Assembly (NCBI GenBank): GCA_964442285.1
Contig: CAYTZH010000085.1
Coordinates: forward strand, 1 to 9,070
Source: CAYTZH01 sp964442285
GTDB taxonomy: Bacteria > Myxococcota_A > UBA9160 > JAFDET01
Direction: 5' to 3'
DNA length: 9,070 nucleotides
The notes under the pieces are model-generated. The model saw only the letters and a list, made by a program, of their open reading frames with translations, had not been told where the DNA came from and did not search any database. The position numbers were made by a program, and so were the translations under genes. How positions within the stretch are numbered: the first letter of the stretch is position 1; every line of letters starts with the position of its first letter. Shown here piece by piece: positions 1 through 7,783 of this stretch.

Positions 1-173
1 ACGAGCTCTTCCTCACCGGGACCGCCGCGGAGGTGACGCCCATCCGCGAGGTGGATCGCCGCATGGTGGGCTCCGGGACCCGCGGGCCCATCACCAAGGA
101 TCTGCAGGGCGCCTACTTCGATGCCGTGGCCGGGCGCCTGCCCGACCATGCCGACTGGCTCACGTACGTCTAG
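1..173 (+). CDS. ilvE: Branched-chain amino acid aminotransferase, C-terminal fragment
   Basis: This is the last 56 codons of a PLP-dependent class IV aminotransferase, read from base 3 and ending in TAG at 171-173. The 5' part lies outside the window. The fragment opens with ELFLTGTAAEVTPIREVD, the conserved IlvE block in which the GTAAE turn helps hold the cofactor phosphate. It continues with a VGSGTRGPITKDLQ segment matching the usual end of the large domain, followed by a final helix ending in DWLTYV. The family interconverts leucine, isoleucine or valine and their 2-oxo acids using glutamate/2-oxoglutarate, in the cytoplasm. The gene converges on the leftward ABC permease gene with only 27 bases between stop codons, so they are separate units. 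The family call is firm. Substrate preference (IlvE versus a close D-amino acid or ADC lyase relative) rests on the good match to the IlvE C-terminal block. Confidence 0.9.
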   Translation, partial: ELFLTGTAAEVTPIREVDRRMVGSGTRGPITKDLQGAYFDAVAGRLPDHADWLTYV

Positions 174-200
174 ACGCGAGCTCCGGCTCCCTCGTTCGGC

Positions 201-995
201 TCAGTCGCTGAGCTCGAGGCGTCGGAAGAGCCCGCACAGGAGTGCCACCGAGACCACCGCCCAGACCGCGAGGCGGAGCGCGAGCGCCCGGGGATCGCCG
301 CCGGGGGTCAGCTCATCGCTCCAGGAGGCCACGCCGTGAACCGGGGCGGCCAGCAGGGGCGGCGCCACCTGCTGCACCACGCCGAGCCAGCCCCCGGCGT
401 CGCGGGCGAGCAGGGTGGCCACGTCGGCGACGGCGATCACGGCCACGGCGATCTGCACGAACAGGGCCGCCGCCACCCGGGGCACCGCGAGGGAGAGGCT
501 CATGGACAGGGCGGCGCTGGCCGTGCTGCCCAGGGCCATGGCGCCCGTCGCCCAGAGGGCCGGCGCCACGGGAAGGCCCTGCCGCACGAAGAGCAGGGCC
601 GTGGTCGCGCCGAGCAGGGTGAAGCCGACGGCCCAGGCCAGCCCCAGCGCGCCGCCGAGCCGGCCGGCCGCATAGACCTCCCGGCGCAGGGGGCGCGCCA
701 GCCACAGGTGCGCCTCGCCGCTGCGCAGGGGGCCCGCCAGACCGTCGGCGGCGAGCAGGGCCGCCAGCGCCGAGACCCCCAGGCTGAGGGCGCCGACCAG
801 GGGGATGCCCAGGACGGGGCCCAGCCAGGCGAGGTCGACGTCGCGACCGTCGACCTCGACGGTGCCCTGCAGGTTCGCCGTGCAACGGAGCACGAGCAGC
901 AGCCCGATCGCCGTGACCCCCGCGAGCGACAGCGCCAGGCGTCGCCGGGTCGCGTCGGCGAAGGCCTCCCGCAGCACGGCCACGAGGCCCGTCAT
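201..995 (-). CDS. ABC-2 type transporter permease
   Basis: A 264-residue integral membrane protein. About six hydrophobic segments are visible, near residues 20-37, 57-83, 112-137, 145-170, 174-196 and 238-257. Between the second and third lies a loop with SGEAHLWLARPLRREVYAAG (residues 92-111), resembling the cytoplasmic coupling loop of ABC-2 permeases that moves along with the ATPase. The short start segment (MTGLVAVLREAFADATRRR) is a typical amphipathic lead-in before the first helix. It is the second gene of a leftward operon after the ATPase, and together they should form a homodimeric or heteromeric exporter in the inner membrane. The substrate cannot be told from sequence. The ATG at 995-993 is preferred because a GGAGG (minus strand, 1007-1003) sits 7 bases upstream. 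That start lies in a tandem repeat that places two mini-ORFs between the two genes. Confidence 0.85.
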   Translation of the reverse strand: MTGLVAVLREAFADATRRRLALSLAGVTAIGLLLVLRCTANLQGTVEVDGRDVDLAWLGPVLGIPLVGALSLGVSALAALLAADGLAGPLRSGEAHLWLARPLRREVYAAGRLGGALGLAWAVGFTLLGATTALLFVRQGLPVAPALWATGAMALGSTASAALSMSLSLAVPRVAAALFVQIAVAVIAVADVATLLARDAGGWLGVVQQVAPPLLAAPVHGVASWSDELTPGGDPRALALRLAVWAVVSVALLCGLFRRLELSD

Positions 996-1049
996 CCGCG
1001 GACCTCCGGGGAGCCCGTCGTCATCCGCGGACCTCCGGGGAGCCCGTCA

Positions 1050-1061
<12 letters not shown>
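992..1061 (-). repeat. 29-bp tandem repeat at the ATPase/permease junction, encoding two chained mini-ORFs
   Basis: Bases 992-1020 and 1021-1049 are identical except for the last base (g versus a). A third copy begins at 1050 and stays identical for 12 bases. On the minus strand each unit carries ATGA and a GGAGG located 7 bases before the next ATG. This produces two 33-base mini-ORFs, 1053-1021 (MMTGSPEVRG) and 1024-992 (MTTGSPEVRG). The ATPase stop, mini-ORF 1, mini-ORF 2 and the permease start each overlap the next by the four bases ATGA. The chain is seen directly. That it works as a stop-and-restart translation relay is an inference. Confidence 0.9.
1003..1007 (-). promoter_or_regulatory. 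Ribosome binding site of the permease gene
   Basis: GGAGG on the minus strand, 7 bases before the permease ATG at 995-993. It decides the permease start. The same motif occurs one repeat unit upstream at 1032-1036, 7 bases before the ATG of the second mini-ORF (1024-1022). Confidence 0.75.
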
Positions 1062-1760
<699 letters not shown>

Positions 1761-1769
1761 GCTGGCGCG

Positions 1770-1779
1770 AGCGTACCAT
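1770..1779. promoter_or_regulatory. Possible bidirectional promoter with overlapping opposed -10 boxes
   Basis: The ATPase and radical SAM start codons are only 26 bases apart (1761-1786). Within that space TACCAT (1774-1779) on the plus strand ends 7 bases before the radical SAM ATG. TACGCT on the minus strand (1775-1770) ends 9 bases before the ATPase GTG. The two boxes share the central TA, and both match TANNNT. Neither gene has a Shine-Dalgarno in the gap, so leaderless or near-leaderless transcripts from one symmetric promoter are plausible. No convincing -35 elements were identified, so this is an inference from spacing and hexamers. Confidence 0.35.
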
Positions 1780-1786
1780 CGCGTCC

Positions 1787-2626
1787 ATGAGCCGCGCCCG
1801 TCTCTTCCCGCGCGAGGCCCGCTCGATCCTCACGCGGACCGGTGGCTACCTCTCGGGCTACACCCACACCCTGCAGCCCTACGCGGGCTGCGAGTTCTCG
1901 TGCGTCTACTGCTACGTCCGCGAGATGGCCGTGGCTCGCACCAGCCCCGAGGGCCTGCCCTGGTCGGGGTGGATCGCGCCCAAGCGCAACGCCCCGGAGC
2001 TGCTCGAGCGGGCGGCCCGTCGCGGCGCGCTCCGGGAGGCGCGGCTGTTCTGCTCCTCGGTTACCGACCCCTACACACCTCTGGAGCGAAAGCTCGGCCT
2101 CACCCGGGGCTGCCTGGAGGTGATGCGGGCGCACCCCCCGGCCGCGCTGGTGGTGCAGACCCGGAGTCCGCTGGTGGAGCGCGACGCGGACCTGCTGGCG
2201 CGCCTGCCCGCGGCGGCGGTCAGCCTCACGCTGACGACCCTCGACGAGGACGTCCGGCGCGCCTTCGAGCCGAACAGCCCCTCCAGCGCCCGCCGCCTCG
2301 AGACCCTGCGTCGACTCCGCGACCGCGGCGTGCGCCTGCAGGCCGCCGTGGCCCCCCTGCTGCCGGGCGACGTCCACCGCCTGGCCGAGGTCCTCGAGCC
2401 CCTGGTGGAGCGGGTGGTGGTGGACGACTTCTTCCGGGGCGACGGCGCCGGCGGCCGGCGCAGCCGCGCGGCCCTCGGCCGGCTCCGGGAGCGGGGCGAG
2501 GGCGCCTGGGCCGAGCCCGGCTACGCGGAGGCCGCGCTGGATGCGTTCCGGGCCGTGTTCGGCCCGGCGCGGGTCGGGGACTCCGCCGTCGGGTTCAACG
2601 ATACGCAATGGCTCCAGCCCGATTGA
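1787..2626 (+). CDS. SplB-like radical SAM protein
   Basis: A 279-residue protein of the spore-photoproduct-lyase-like (COG1533/SplB-type) radical SAM group. The cysteines C35, C39 and C42 in GCEFSCVYCYV form the CX3CX2C motif that binds a 4Fe-4S cluster and S-adenosylmethionine. They follow the group's characteristic lead-in GGYLSGYTHTLQPYAGC (residues 19-35). Further group blocks are SSVTDPYTPLE (90-100), VVQTRSPLVERDADLL (122-138), SLTLTTLDEDVRRAFEP (146-162) and the barrel-end segment APLLPGD (189-195). The reaction is unknown. It is shorter than classical spore photoproduct lyase, and nothing suggests sporulation, so DNA photoproduct repair should not be assumed. The ATG at 1787 is chosen because it directly precedes the conserved part. 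It is divergent from the ABC operon and lies 65 bases upstream of the kinase gene on the same strand, with a hairpin between. Family call firm, function open. Confidence 0.88.
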   Translation: MSRARLFPREARSILTRTGGYLSGYTHTLQPYAGCEFSCVYCYVREMAVARTSPEGLPWSGWIAPKRNAPELLERAARRGALREARLFCSSVTDPYTPLERKLGLTRGCLEVMRAHPPAALVVQTRSPLVERDADLLARLPAAAVSLTLTTLDEDVRRAFEPNSPSSARRLETLRRLRDRGVRLQAAVAPLLPGDVHRLAEVLEPLVERVVVDDFFRGDGAGGRRSRAALGRLRERGEGAWAEPGYAEAALDAFRAVFGPARVGDSAVGFNDTQWLQPD

Positions 2627-2660
2627 ACTGACCCCGCGGGGCGCGGCGGGGGCGTTCAAT
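2622..2660 (+). terminator. Hairpin spanning the radical SAM stop codon
   Basis: An outer arm attgaac (2622-2628), which contains the TGA stop (2624-2626), pairs with gttcaat (2654-2660). Inside, ccccgc (2632-2637) pairs with gcgggg (2646-2651) around an 8-base loop, with a small internal bulge between the two stems. No T-run follows, so it is not a classical intrinsic terminator. It could be a Rho-assisted terminator, an attenuator before the kinase gene, or a small mobile-element remnant. The structure is seen; the role is inferred. Confidence 0.45.
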
Positions 2661-2691
2661 TCCGGCGACCCGCGGGACGAAGACACAGGAC

Positions 2692-4323
2692 ATGTGGAGT
2701 GCCTTCGGGCTGCTGGTCTCGGTCGCCGTCTGCGCCTGGATCGCCCTCGACGCCCTGCTGAGCTCCTCCGCCCGCCGACCGCGCGGGCTCGCGGTGGGCC
2801 TGCTGGGCGCGTGCGGCGGAGCCTGGGCCGCGGGCGAGCTGCTGTGCCAGCTGGCCGGGACCCCGGCCGAGTACGCCTTCGGCCGCCGGGTGCTCTTCCT
2901 CGGCGCGTGCTTCATCGGCGGGGTCTGGTTCTGGCTGGCGCTGCAGGCGGCCCACGCCCGCACCTGGCTCGACCGTCCCGGGCTGCTGGCGCCACTGCTG
3001 GTCGTGCCCCTGGTCTGCTACTCGAGCCTCTACTGGGGCGAGGCGCGCTGGTGGGGCGACTACAGCGTCGCGCCCCCGGTTCGGAAGCCGCTGTTCACGG
3101 TCCAGGTCACCTGGAACTACGCGCTGGTCTGCGCCGGCCTGGCGGTCTACGCCGGCGCGGCGCTGCGGCTGCGCGACGCGGGTCGTCGCCGAGCGCTGAT
3201 GCTCGCGGCGGTGAGTCTCGTCCCCCTCGCGGCCAACGCGGCCTACCTGGGCGGGCTCCTCGGAGGCTACGACCCGACCGCCATCCTGCTGGCGGGGAGC
3301 GGGCTCTGGCTTCGCTTCGGCCTGGTCGATCCCGGCCTGGTCTCCTTCGTCCCGCTCGACCGGCGCGACGTGCTCGAGCAGCTCGAGGCAGGGGTGCTGA
3401 TGGCGGACCTGGACGGCAACGTGGTGGGTGCGAACGCTGCCGCGCGCAGCCTGCTGGGCGTCGCCCGGGTGGAGGGCGAGCCGCTGGAGGCGATGCTCGA
3501 GCTGGCGGCCGCCCAGTCGGAGCGCGCGCTCGACGTGCGCCGCTTCCCGCTGCGCTGGTCGGGCGCCGAGATCGGCACCGGGGCCGTGCTCTCCGACCGC
3601 ACCGAGGCCGAGCAGGCGTCGCGCCGGCTCCAGCTGGCGGGTCGCCTCGAGGCGGTGGGCTTCCTCACCGCGGGGATCGCCCACGAGGTGAACAATCCCC
3701 TGGCCTACATCCGCACCAACCTGGGCCTGCTGGCCAAGCACATCGACGCGCTCGGCGGCGACCCGGAGGCCCAGGAGGTGCTGGCCGAGACCCAGGACGG
3801 GGTGGACCGGATCGCCCGGCTCGTCCAGCGCCTGCGGCGCTTCGCACGCCACGACGCCGCGCCCGAAGCCCGGCGGAGCCTGTGCCTGTCGGAGCTGGCG
3901 GAGCGCGCCGCCGCCATGGCGCGGGTGGGCCAGGCCCCCGACTGCATCCACATCCGCGCGGCCGCCGCGACGCCTCCGGTCCATGGCGACGAGAGCCAGC
4001 TGGTCCAGGTCATCCTGAACCTGCTCGTCAACGCCATCCAGGCCAGCGGCCCGTCACCCCGCATCGAGGTGGACGTGACGCCCGCCGCCGGCGGAGCGAC
4101 GCTGGCGGTGCTGGACCGGGGCTGCGGGCTCCCGGAGGAGCAGTTCTCCAACCTGTTCGATCCGTTCTTCACGACGAAGCCCCCGGGCGAGGGTACGGGG
4201 CTCGGCCTGAGCCTGAGCTACGAGCTGGCCAAGGGGCACGGCGGCCGGCTCGACGCGGCGAACCGGCCGGGTGGCGGGGCTGTGTTCACGCTCTGGCTGC
4301 CGGCGGCGGACGAGGGCGAGGCC
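2692..4323 (+). CDS. Membrane-bound sensor histidine kinase with 7TM sensor region, cut by the assembly gap
   Basis: The 544 codons present cover nearly a whole sensor kinase. About seven hydrophobic segments (around residues 4-23, 32-55, 66-86, 97-115, 141-160, 168-190, 194-210) resemble the 7TM kinase N-terminal domain, and the linker DPTAILLAGSGLWLRFGLVDP is typical of that arrangement. A PAS-like stretch follows (about 224-300). The HisKA H-box is FLTAGIAHEVNNPLAYI with phospho-accepting H331. The ATPase part shows the N-box (ILNLLVNAIQ, N443/N447), DRGCG (475-479), FDPFFTTK (489-496) and GEGTGLGLSLS (499-509). The last visible strand, VFTLWLPA, is where such kinases usually end, so the stop is probably just inside the gap, unless a receiver domain is fused. 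The stimulus and response regulator are unknown. The ATG at 2692 has only a too-close AGGA upstream. Confidence 0.9.
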
Positions 4324-4423
4324 NNNNNNNNNNNNNNNNNNNNNNNNNNNNNNNNNNNNNNNNNNNNNNNNNNNNNNNNNNNNNNNNNNNNNNNNNNNNN
4401 NNNNNNNNNNNNNNNNNNNNNNN
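4324..4423. other. Assembly gap (100 Ns)
   Basis: Exactly 100 undetermined bases, the conventional length for a gap of unknown size. It interrupts the end of the sensor kinase gene and the fragmentary leftward gene on the other side. Any frame or spacing across it is unreliable, and a response regulator or further genes could be missing. Confidence 0.98.
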
Positions 4424-4553
4424 GCGAGGCCACCTCCACAGTCGGCAGGGCGGCAGCCGGGGCGCGAGCCTGCTGCTCCGAATCGGTGCGGTCCGCCTGG
4501 GCGCGGCCGTGGAAGCTCATGGATTCGCCCTGGCGGCGGATGGCAAGGGCCAT
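4424..4553 (-). CDS. Hypothetical protein, N-terminal fragment running into the gap
   Basis: A leftward open frame from ATG at 4553-4551 into the gap, 43 codons. It begins MALAIRRQGESMSFHGRAQ and continues through an acidic and alanine/proline-rich stretch to PTVEVAS. By hand count about 86% of third codon positions are G or C, against about 58% of second positions, which is the coding pattern of neighbouring genes and favours this strand over the opposite one. It starts about 30 bases after the stop of the PHP-domain gene, so it could be the next gene of that operon. An alternative ATG lies at 4520-4518, and neither start has a strong Shine-Dalgarno. No domain is recognised in so short a piece, and no function is proposed. 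Confidence 0.35.
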
Positions 4554-4582
4554 GCGGCGGGACAGGGCCGCGACGGCCGCCC

Positions 4583-7330
4583 TCAGAGGCGGCCGGGATC
4601 GCGGATGGCCGCCGGCGGTCGTGCGGGCAGTCCCGGCGCCTTCCAGGCGCCGTCGCCGTCGGCGTCCACGAAGATCGGGTTGGTGAAGGCGAAGGGCTCC
4701 GCCCTCGGTCCATAGACGGCGGCGTAGGTGGCGTCGGCCTCGCCCTGCACCTCGACGGTGACGAAGGCGTCGCGCGCGAAGGCGAGGGGCACGGTTGCGA
4801 CCGTCCCCGGCGTCACGTCGAGCTCGGCCTCGACGACGCCGTTCACGAGCACCCGCGCCCGGCTCGCGGGAATCCAGGGTGCCGCGTCCACGCGCAGGCG
4901 CAGCTCGCCGGCGCTGCCGGTGAAGCGGTCGCCGATGCCCGCCTGGCCCAGGCGCACCGAGAGCAGCGGCCCGCTCGTGCCCCAGACCCGACCCGCGGCG
5001 ACGGCGGCCACGAAGGCCGCCTCGTCGAAGGCGGCGGGTCGGTCGTCGCGGGCCGCCACGTAGCTGCGGGGCAGGGCGACCATCGCGCCCGCGCCGTGGG
5101 TGTCGCTGTTGGCCGTGGCGGTGCGCACCTCGCCCTGGAGCAGCAGGGAGAGCCAGTCGGCCCGGATCAGCCGGTAGCGCCGCAGGCTCGGTCCGTTCAT
5201 CAGCTCCATGGCATCGAAGTCGAGGTCGCGCAGGCCGCTCCGGGGATCCGGCTGGAGCAGCACGGCGTTGGGCTCGGCGTCGAGCCGGCGGGTGGGCTCG
5301 AAGGCCTCGCCGATGCCGAGGTGGGTGAAGAAGTCCAGATCGGCCTCGCGGCCCGCCGTGCGCGGATGGTTGAGCTGGAGCACGCCGCCCAGGGCGTGGA
5401 CGCTGGCGATGATCTCCCGCAGGCGGCGATCCTCGTGGGCGGGCATCCCGCTCCGGTAGCGCAGGGGCCGGTAGGGCAGGGGGAAGGCGTTGCTGTGTCC
5501 GGCGGTGTGGGGATTGGCCTGGGTCTGAACCGAGCTCGTCACCTCGGCGCCGACGATGCTCGCCACCCGGCCGGCCAGCCCCAGCTCGGCCACGAGCGGC
5601 CCGTAGTCGGTCGGCTGGTCGTGGTCGGTGGCGACGAGCACCTCACCGCCCTGGGCGAAGAAGGCCGCGAGCTGCTCGTGCATGGGCAGGGAGGAGTCGT
5701 CGCTGCGGGCGGCGTGCACGTGGAGGTCCGCGGCGAGCCAGCCCGGCGTGGGGAAGAGGCGCTCGGGCGCCGCCACGGCGAGGTCGAGGGTCTCGCCCGC
5801 GCGGGCCTCCACCACGGCCTCGCGGAGCGAGTACTCGGGCCCGCGGGTGGCGAGCACGCGGTAGCGGCCCGGGGGCAGGCTCACGACGCGGGGGTCGTGG
5901 GGGCTTCCGGCGAGCGACACGCTGCGGCCCGCGCGCGACCCGGGCTCGGCGTGCCGGCCGAAGCGGAGGTCGAGCAGGTCGTCGCCGAAGACGGGGCGCG
6001 GGTCGTCCTCGCGGGTCGGGCGCGCCTCGCCGTCGGCGGGAACGAACACCAGCCGCATCACCGCACCCCGGGGCAGGCGCAGGCGAGCGGGCGTGCCCAC
6101 GGCCACCCGGCCGAGATCGAGGTCCGCCCCGGCCGACACCGCCAGGATCTGCTCGAGGGTGCGCTCGCCGGGGGCGCGCCAGCGCAGGTCGTAGTCGCCG
6201 GCCGGTGCGCGGAAGGCGAAGCGGCCGTCGGGCCCGGGCCGGACCTGGGTGAGGGCGCCGCCCTCGCTGCGGTCCACGTGGAGACGCGCCTGGGGCTCGT
6301 CGGCGCGGCCCACCACCTGCGGGGCGTCGGGCCAGAGCTGGTCGGTCACCGAGGCCGCGTCGCCGCGGCTCCCGACGAGGATGCGCCGCTCGTACACGAG
6401 GCGCTCGCCCTGGCGCAGGTTCATGAACACGGCCTGGATCAGCTCGAGCAGCCCCGGGTCGCCCCCGCCGCCGATCCAGAAGGGCCGCGAGAAGACGCCC
6501 ATGAGCGTGAAGCTCCGACCCGTCACCGCCAGGCCGCCGAGCGGCTCGCGCGCGCCGTCGGCGCGCTCGAGCCAGGCCCCCAGCCGCTGCAGGCCGTAGG
6601 CGATGCCGGGCTCGGCGTCCGCATCGACGAAGATCCGCAGGTCGTGGCCGCGGAGGCCGCGCAGGATCGAGAGGATGCTGGTCGAGCTCACGTCGGGGTG
6701 CCGGTAGCCGGGGGCCTCGACCTCGGGTCGCGTGTCGCCGCCGAAGATCCGCAGCGACGCCGTGCCGTGCAGGGCCACGTCGCCGAACAGGTGCAGGCGA
6801 TCGCCCGGCGCGAAGCGTTCGAGCGAGGTGGCGACGTGCAGGGCGCGGAGGTCGTCGGTCCGGAAGGCGTAGCGGGTCTCCGAACGGACGCCCGCGTGGG
6901 AGCCCGACACCACCACACGCGCACCTTCGGTGTCGTGCTCCGCGCGGATGGTGGCGATCCGGGGCACGTTGCTGCGGGCGAAGTTCGTGAGGGGCTGGAG
7001 CAGCACCCAGGCGTCGTCGCGTGCCCCGCAGTGTCCGAGGTCCACCAGCACGCCGCCCTGGCGGGAGAGGACGGACTCGTGCTCCGTGTCCGACACCACC
7101 GCGCACAAGACGCCGTTGCCGAGGGCCCAGTCGCCGATGCCCCCGATGGCGTCGGGCCCGCCCACCTGCAGGCCGGCCACGTTGGCTTCGTTCATCTGCA
7201 GGGCGAAGTGGCGCAGGGGCTGGGCGAGCGGCCGCCGGGGCTGGGCGTGCGCAGCGGGGGCGAGGAGCGAGAGACCCCCGAGGAGCGACACGACCCGCAC
7301 GGCTCGACACACGCCGGGGAGCAGTAGCAC
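4583..7330 (-). CDS. Secreted CehA/McbA-like PHP-domain metallohydrolase
   Basis: About 915 residues. A Sec signal peptide is visible (VRVVSLLGGLSLLAPAAHA, cleavage after AHA, then QPRR), so it should act outside the cytoplasm. Residues 30-520 are strand-rich and include two prealbumin-like turns (APAGDYDLRW, LPPGRYRVLA). The PHP domain follows: ADLHVH (D535, H537, H539), D544 in SDDSS, ATDHD (D569, H570), GAEVTS (E596), LNHPR (H655), MELMNG (709-713) and NSDTHG (D743, H745). These are expected metal ligands of the CehA/McbA family, metal-dependent hydrolases that include carbaryl hydrolase; the substrate here is unknown. The C-terminus has NPIFVDADGDGAWKAPG, a calcium-loop-like pattern. GTG at 7330 is chosen to give a 29-residue signal peptide. 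GTG 7312 or ATG 7444 are alternatives, the latter implying a long arginine-rich leader. No good Shine-Dalgarno decides between them. Confidence 0.85.
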   Translation of the reverse strand: MLLLPGVCRAVRVVSLLGGLSLLAPAAHAQPRRPLAQPLRHFALQMNEANVAGLQVGGPDAIGGIGDWALGNGVLCAVVSDTEHESVLSRQGGVLVDLGHCGARDDAWVLLQPLTNFARSNVPRIATIRAEHDTEGARVVVSGSHAGVRSETRYAFRTDDLRALHVATSLERFAPGDRLHLFGDVALHGTASLRIFGGDTRPEVEAPGYRHPDVSSTSILSILRGLRGHDLRIFVDADAEPGIAYGLQRLGAWLERADGAREPLGGLAVTGRSFTLMGVFSRPFWIGGGGDPGLLELIQAVFMNLRQGERLVYERRILVGSRGDAASVTDQLWPDAPQVVGRADEPQARLHVDRSEGGALTQVRPGPDGRFAFRAPAGDYDLRWRAPGERTLEQILAVSAGADLDLGRVAVGTPARLRLPRGAVMRLVFVPADGEARPTREDDPRPVFGDDLLDLRFGRHAEPGSRAGRSVSLAGSPHDPRVVSLPPGRYRVLATRGPEYSLREAVVEARAGETLDLAVAAPERLFPTPGWLAADLHVHAARSDDSSLPMHEQLAAFFAQGGEVLVATDHDQPTDYGPLVAELGLAGRVASIVGAEVTSSVQTQANPHTAGHSNAFPLPYRPLRYRSGMPAHEDRRLREIIASVHALGGVLQLNHPRTAGREADLDFFTHLGIGEAFEPTRRLDAEPNAVLLQPDPRSGLRDLDFDAMELMNGPSLRRYRLIRADWLSLLLQGEVRTATANSDTHGAGAMVALPRSYVAARDDRPAAFDEAAFVAAVAAGRVWGTSGPLLSVRLGQAGIGDRFTGSAGELRLRVDAAPWIPASRARVLVNGVVEAELDVTPGTVATVPLAFARDAFVTVEVQGEADATYAAVYGPRAEPFAFTNPIFVDADGDGAWKAPGLPARPPAAIRDPGRL

Positions 7331-7442
7331 AACGCGCGGGGCGCTCCGCCCCCCGACGCCGCCCCTGCTGCGCAGCGGCTGCCGCCTGCCTTCCGTACCG
7401 TGCGTCACCGCGCGGCCCGCGCACCTGTGTTCTCCTCTCGCC

Positions 7443-7721
7443 ATGAACGTGGAATCCCGGAAGGAGGGCCCGGGTTCCCCGAAGTCGCGTCGGCGCGCAC
7501 CGGACGACACCGGGAAGCGTGCGTCTGCGCCGGCTTCGGCCACGGTCCGGGCCCTGCTGCAAGAGCTCGATCAGCTGACCGCCTCCCTGCGCGGCCTGGA
7601 AGACCAGCTGCGCGAGAGCCCGGCGCCCGACCTGGAGCGGCTGCGCCGCCGCCGGGCCGAGTGGCTGGTGCGCCGCGCGCTGCGCCAGCTGGGCCAGCTG
7701 GGCGGTCGCCCCGACGAGTAG
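7443..7721 (+). CDS. Small coiled-coil protein, unknown function
   Basis: A 92-residue protein not recognised as any named family. Residues 1-32 are basic, polar and probably disordered (many R, K, S, P). Residues 33-86 are strongly helical, with leucines in heptad-like spacing (VRALLQELDQLTASLRGLE, a short P-rich break at 59-61, then an arginine-rich helix with WLVRRALRQLGQL), suggesting a short antiparallel coiled coil. Third positions are almost all G or C, as in real genes here. It has no signal peptide or membrane segment. The ATG at 7443 has no Shine-Dalgarno, and its CATG also forms a possible ATG for the divergent PHP gene. A strong hairpin follows the stop by 18 bases, then the integrase gene on the same strand. 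It occupies the side of the integrase where a classical attI site and cassettes would sit. Real gene likely, function unknown. Confidence 0.6.
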   Translation: MNVESRKEGPGSPKSRRRAPDDTGKRASAPASATVRALLQELDQLTASLRGLEDQLRESPAPDLERLRRRRAEWLVRRALRQLGQLGGRPDE

Positions 7722-7739
7722 CCGCGCCGCACCGACGAC

Positions 7740-7769
7740 CCGGCGCCCGGGCGATTGCCCGGACGCCGG
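7740..7769. terminator. Strong GC hairpin between the coiled-coil gene and intI
   Basis: The arms 7740-7752 and 7757-7769 pair over 13 positions with a single c-a mismatch, around the 4-base loop gatt. It lies 18 bases after the coiled-coil gene stop, where a terminator is expected, but no T-run follows on either strand. The right arm overlaps the proposed -35 of the integrase promoter. A role as a folded recombination site is conceivable, but the GTT/AAC core bases are missing. Confidence 0.55.
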
Positions 7770-7783
7770 CAGGGCGATAGCGT
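7755..7783 (+). promoter_or_regulatory. Candidate intI promoter
   Basis: TTGCCC (7755-7760) and TAGCGT (7778-7783) are separated by exactly 17 bases, matching a sigma-70 promoter at 4 of 6 and 3 of 6 positions. Transcription would start near 7790, about 30 bases before the integrase GTG. The -35 lies in the loop and right arm of the hairpin. No CTGT-N8-ACAG type LexA box is seen, so SOS control, known for some intI genes, is not supported. Confidence 0.4.

Noticed and set aside
177..216. 7-bp inverted repeat (cgagctc / gagctcg) between the convergent ilvE and permease ends, considered as a bidirectional terminator
   Set aside because: The 26-base loop does not pair well and no T-run follows, so it is too weak to call.
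4271..7327. A plus-strand open frame of about 1000 codons opposite the PHP gene
   Set aside because: It reads through the gap and lacks recognisable motifs. The minus strand carries the signal peptide and PHP metal ligands, so this is a GC-driven antisense shadow.
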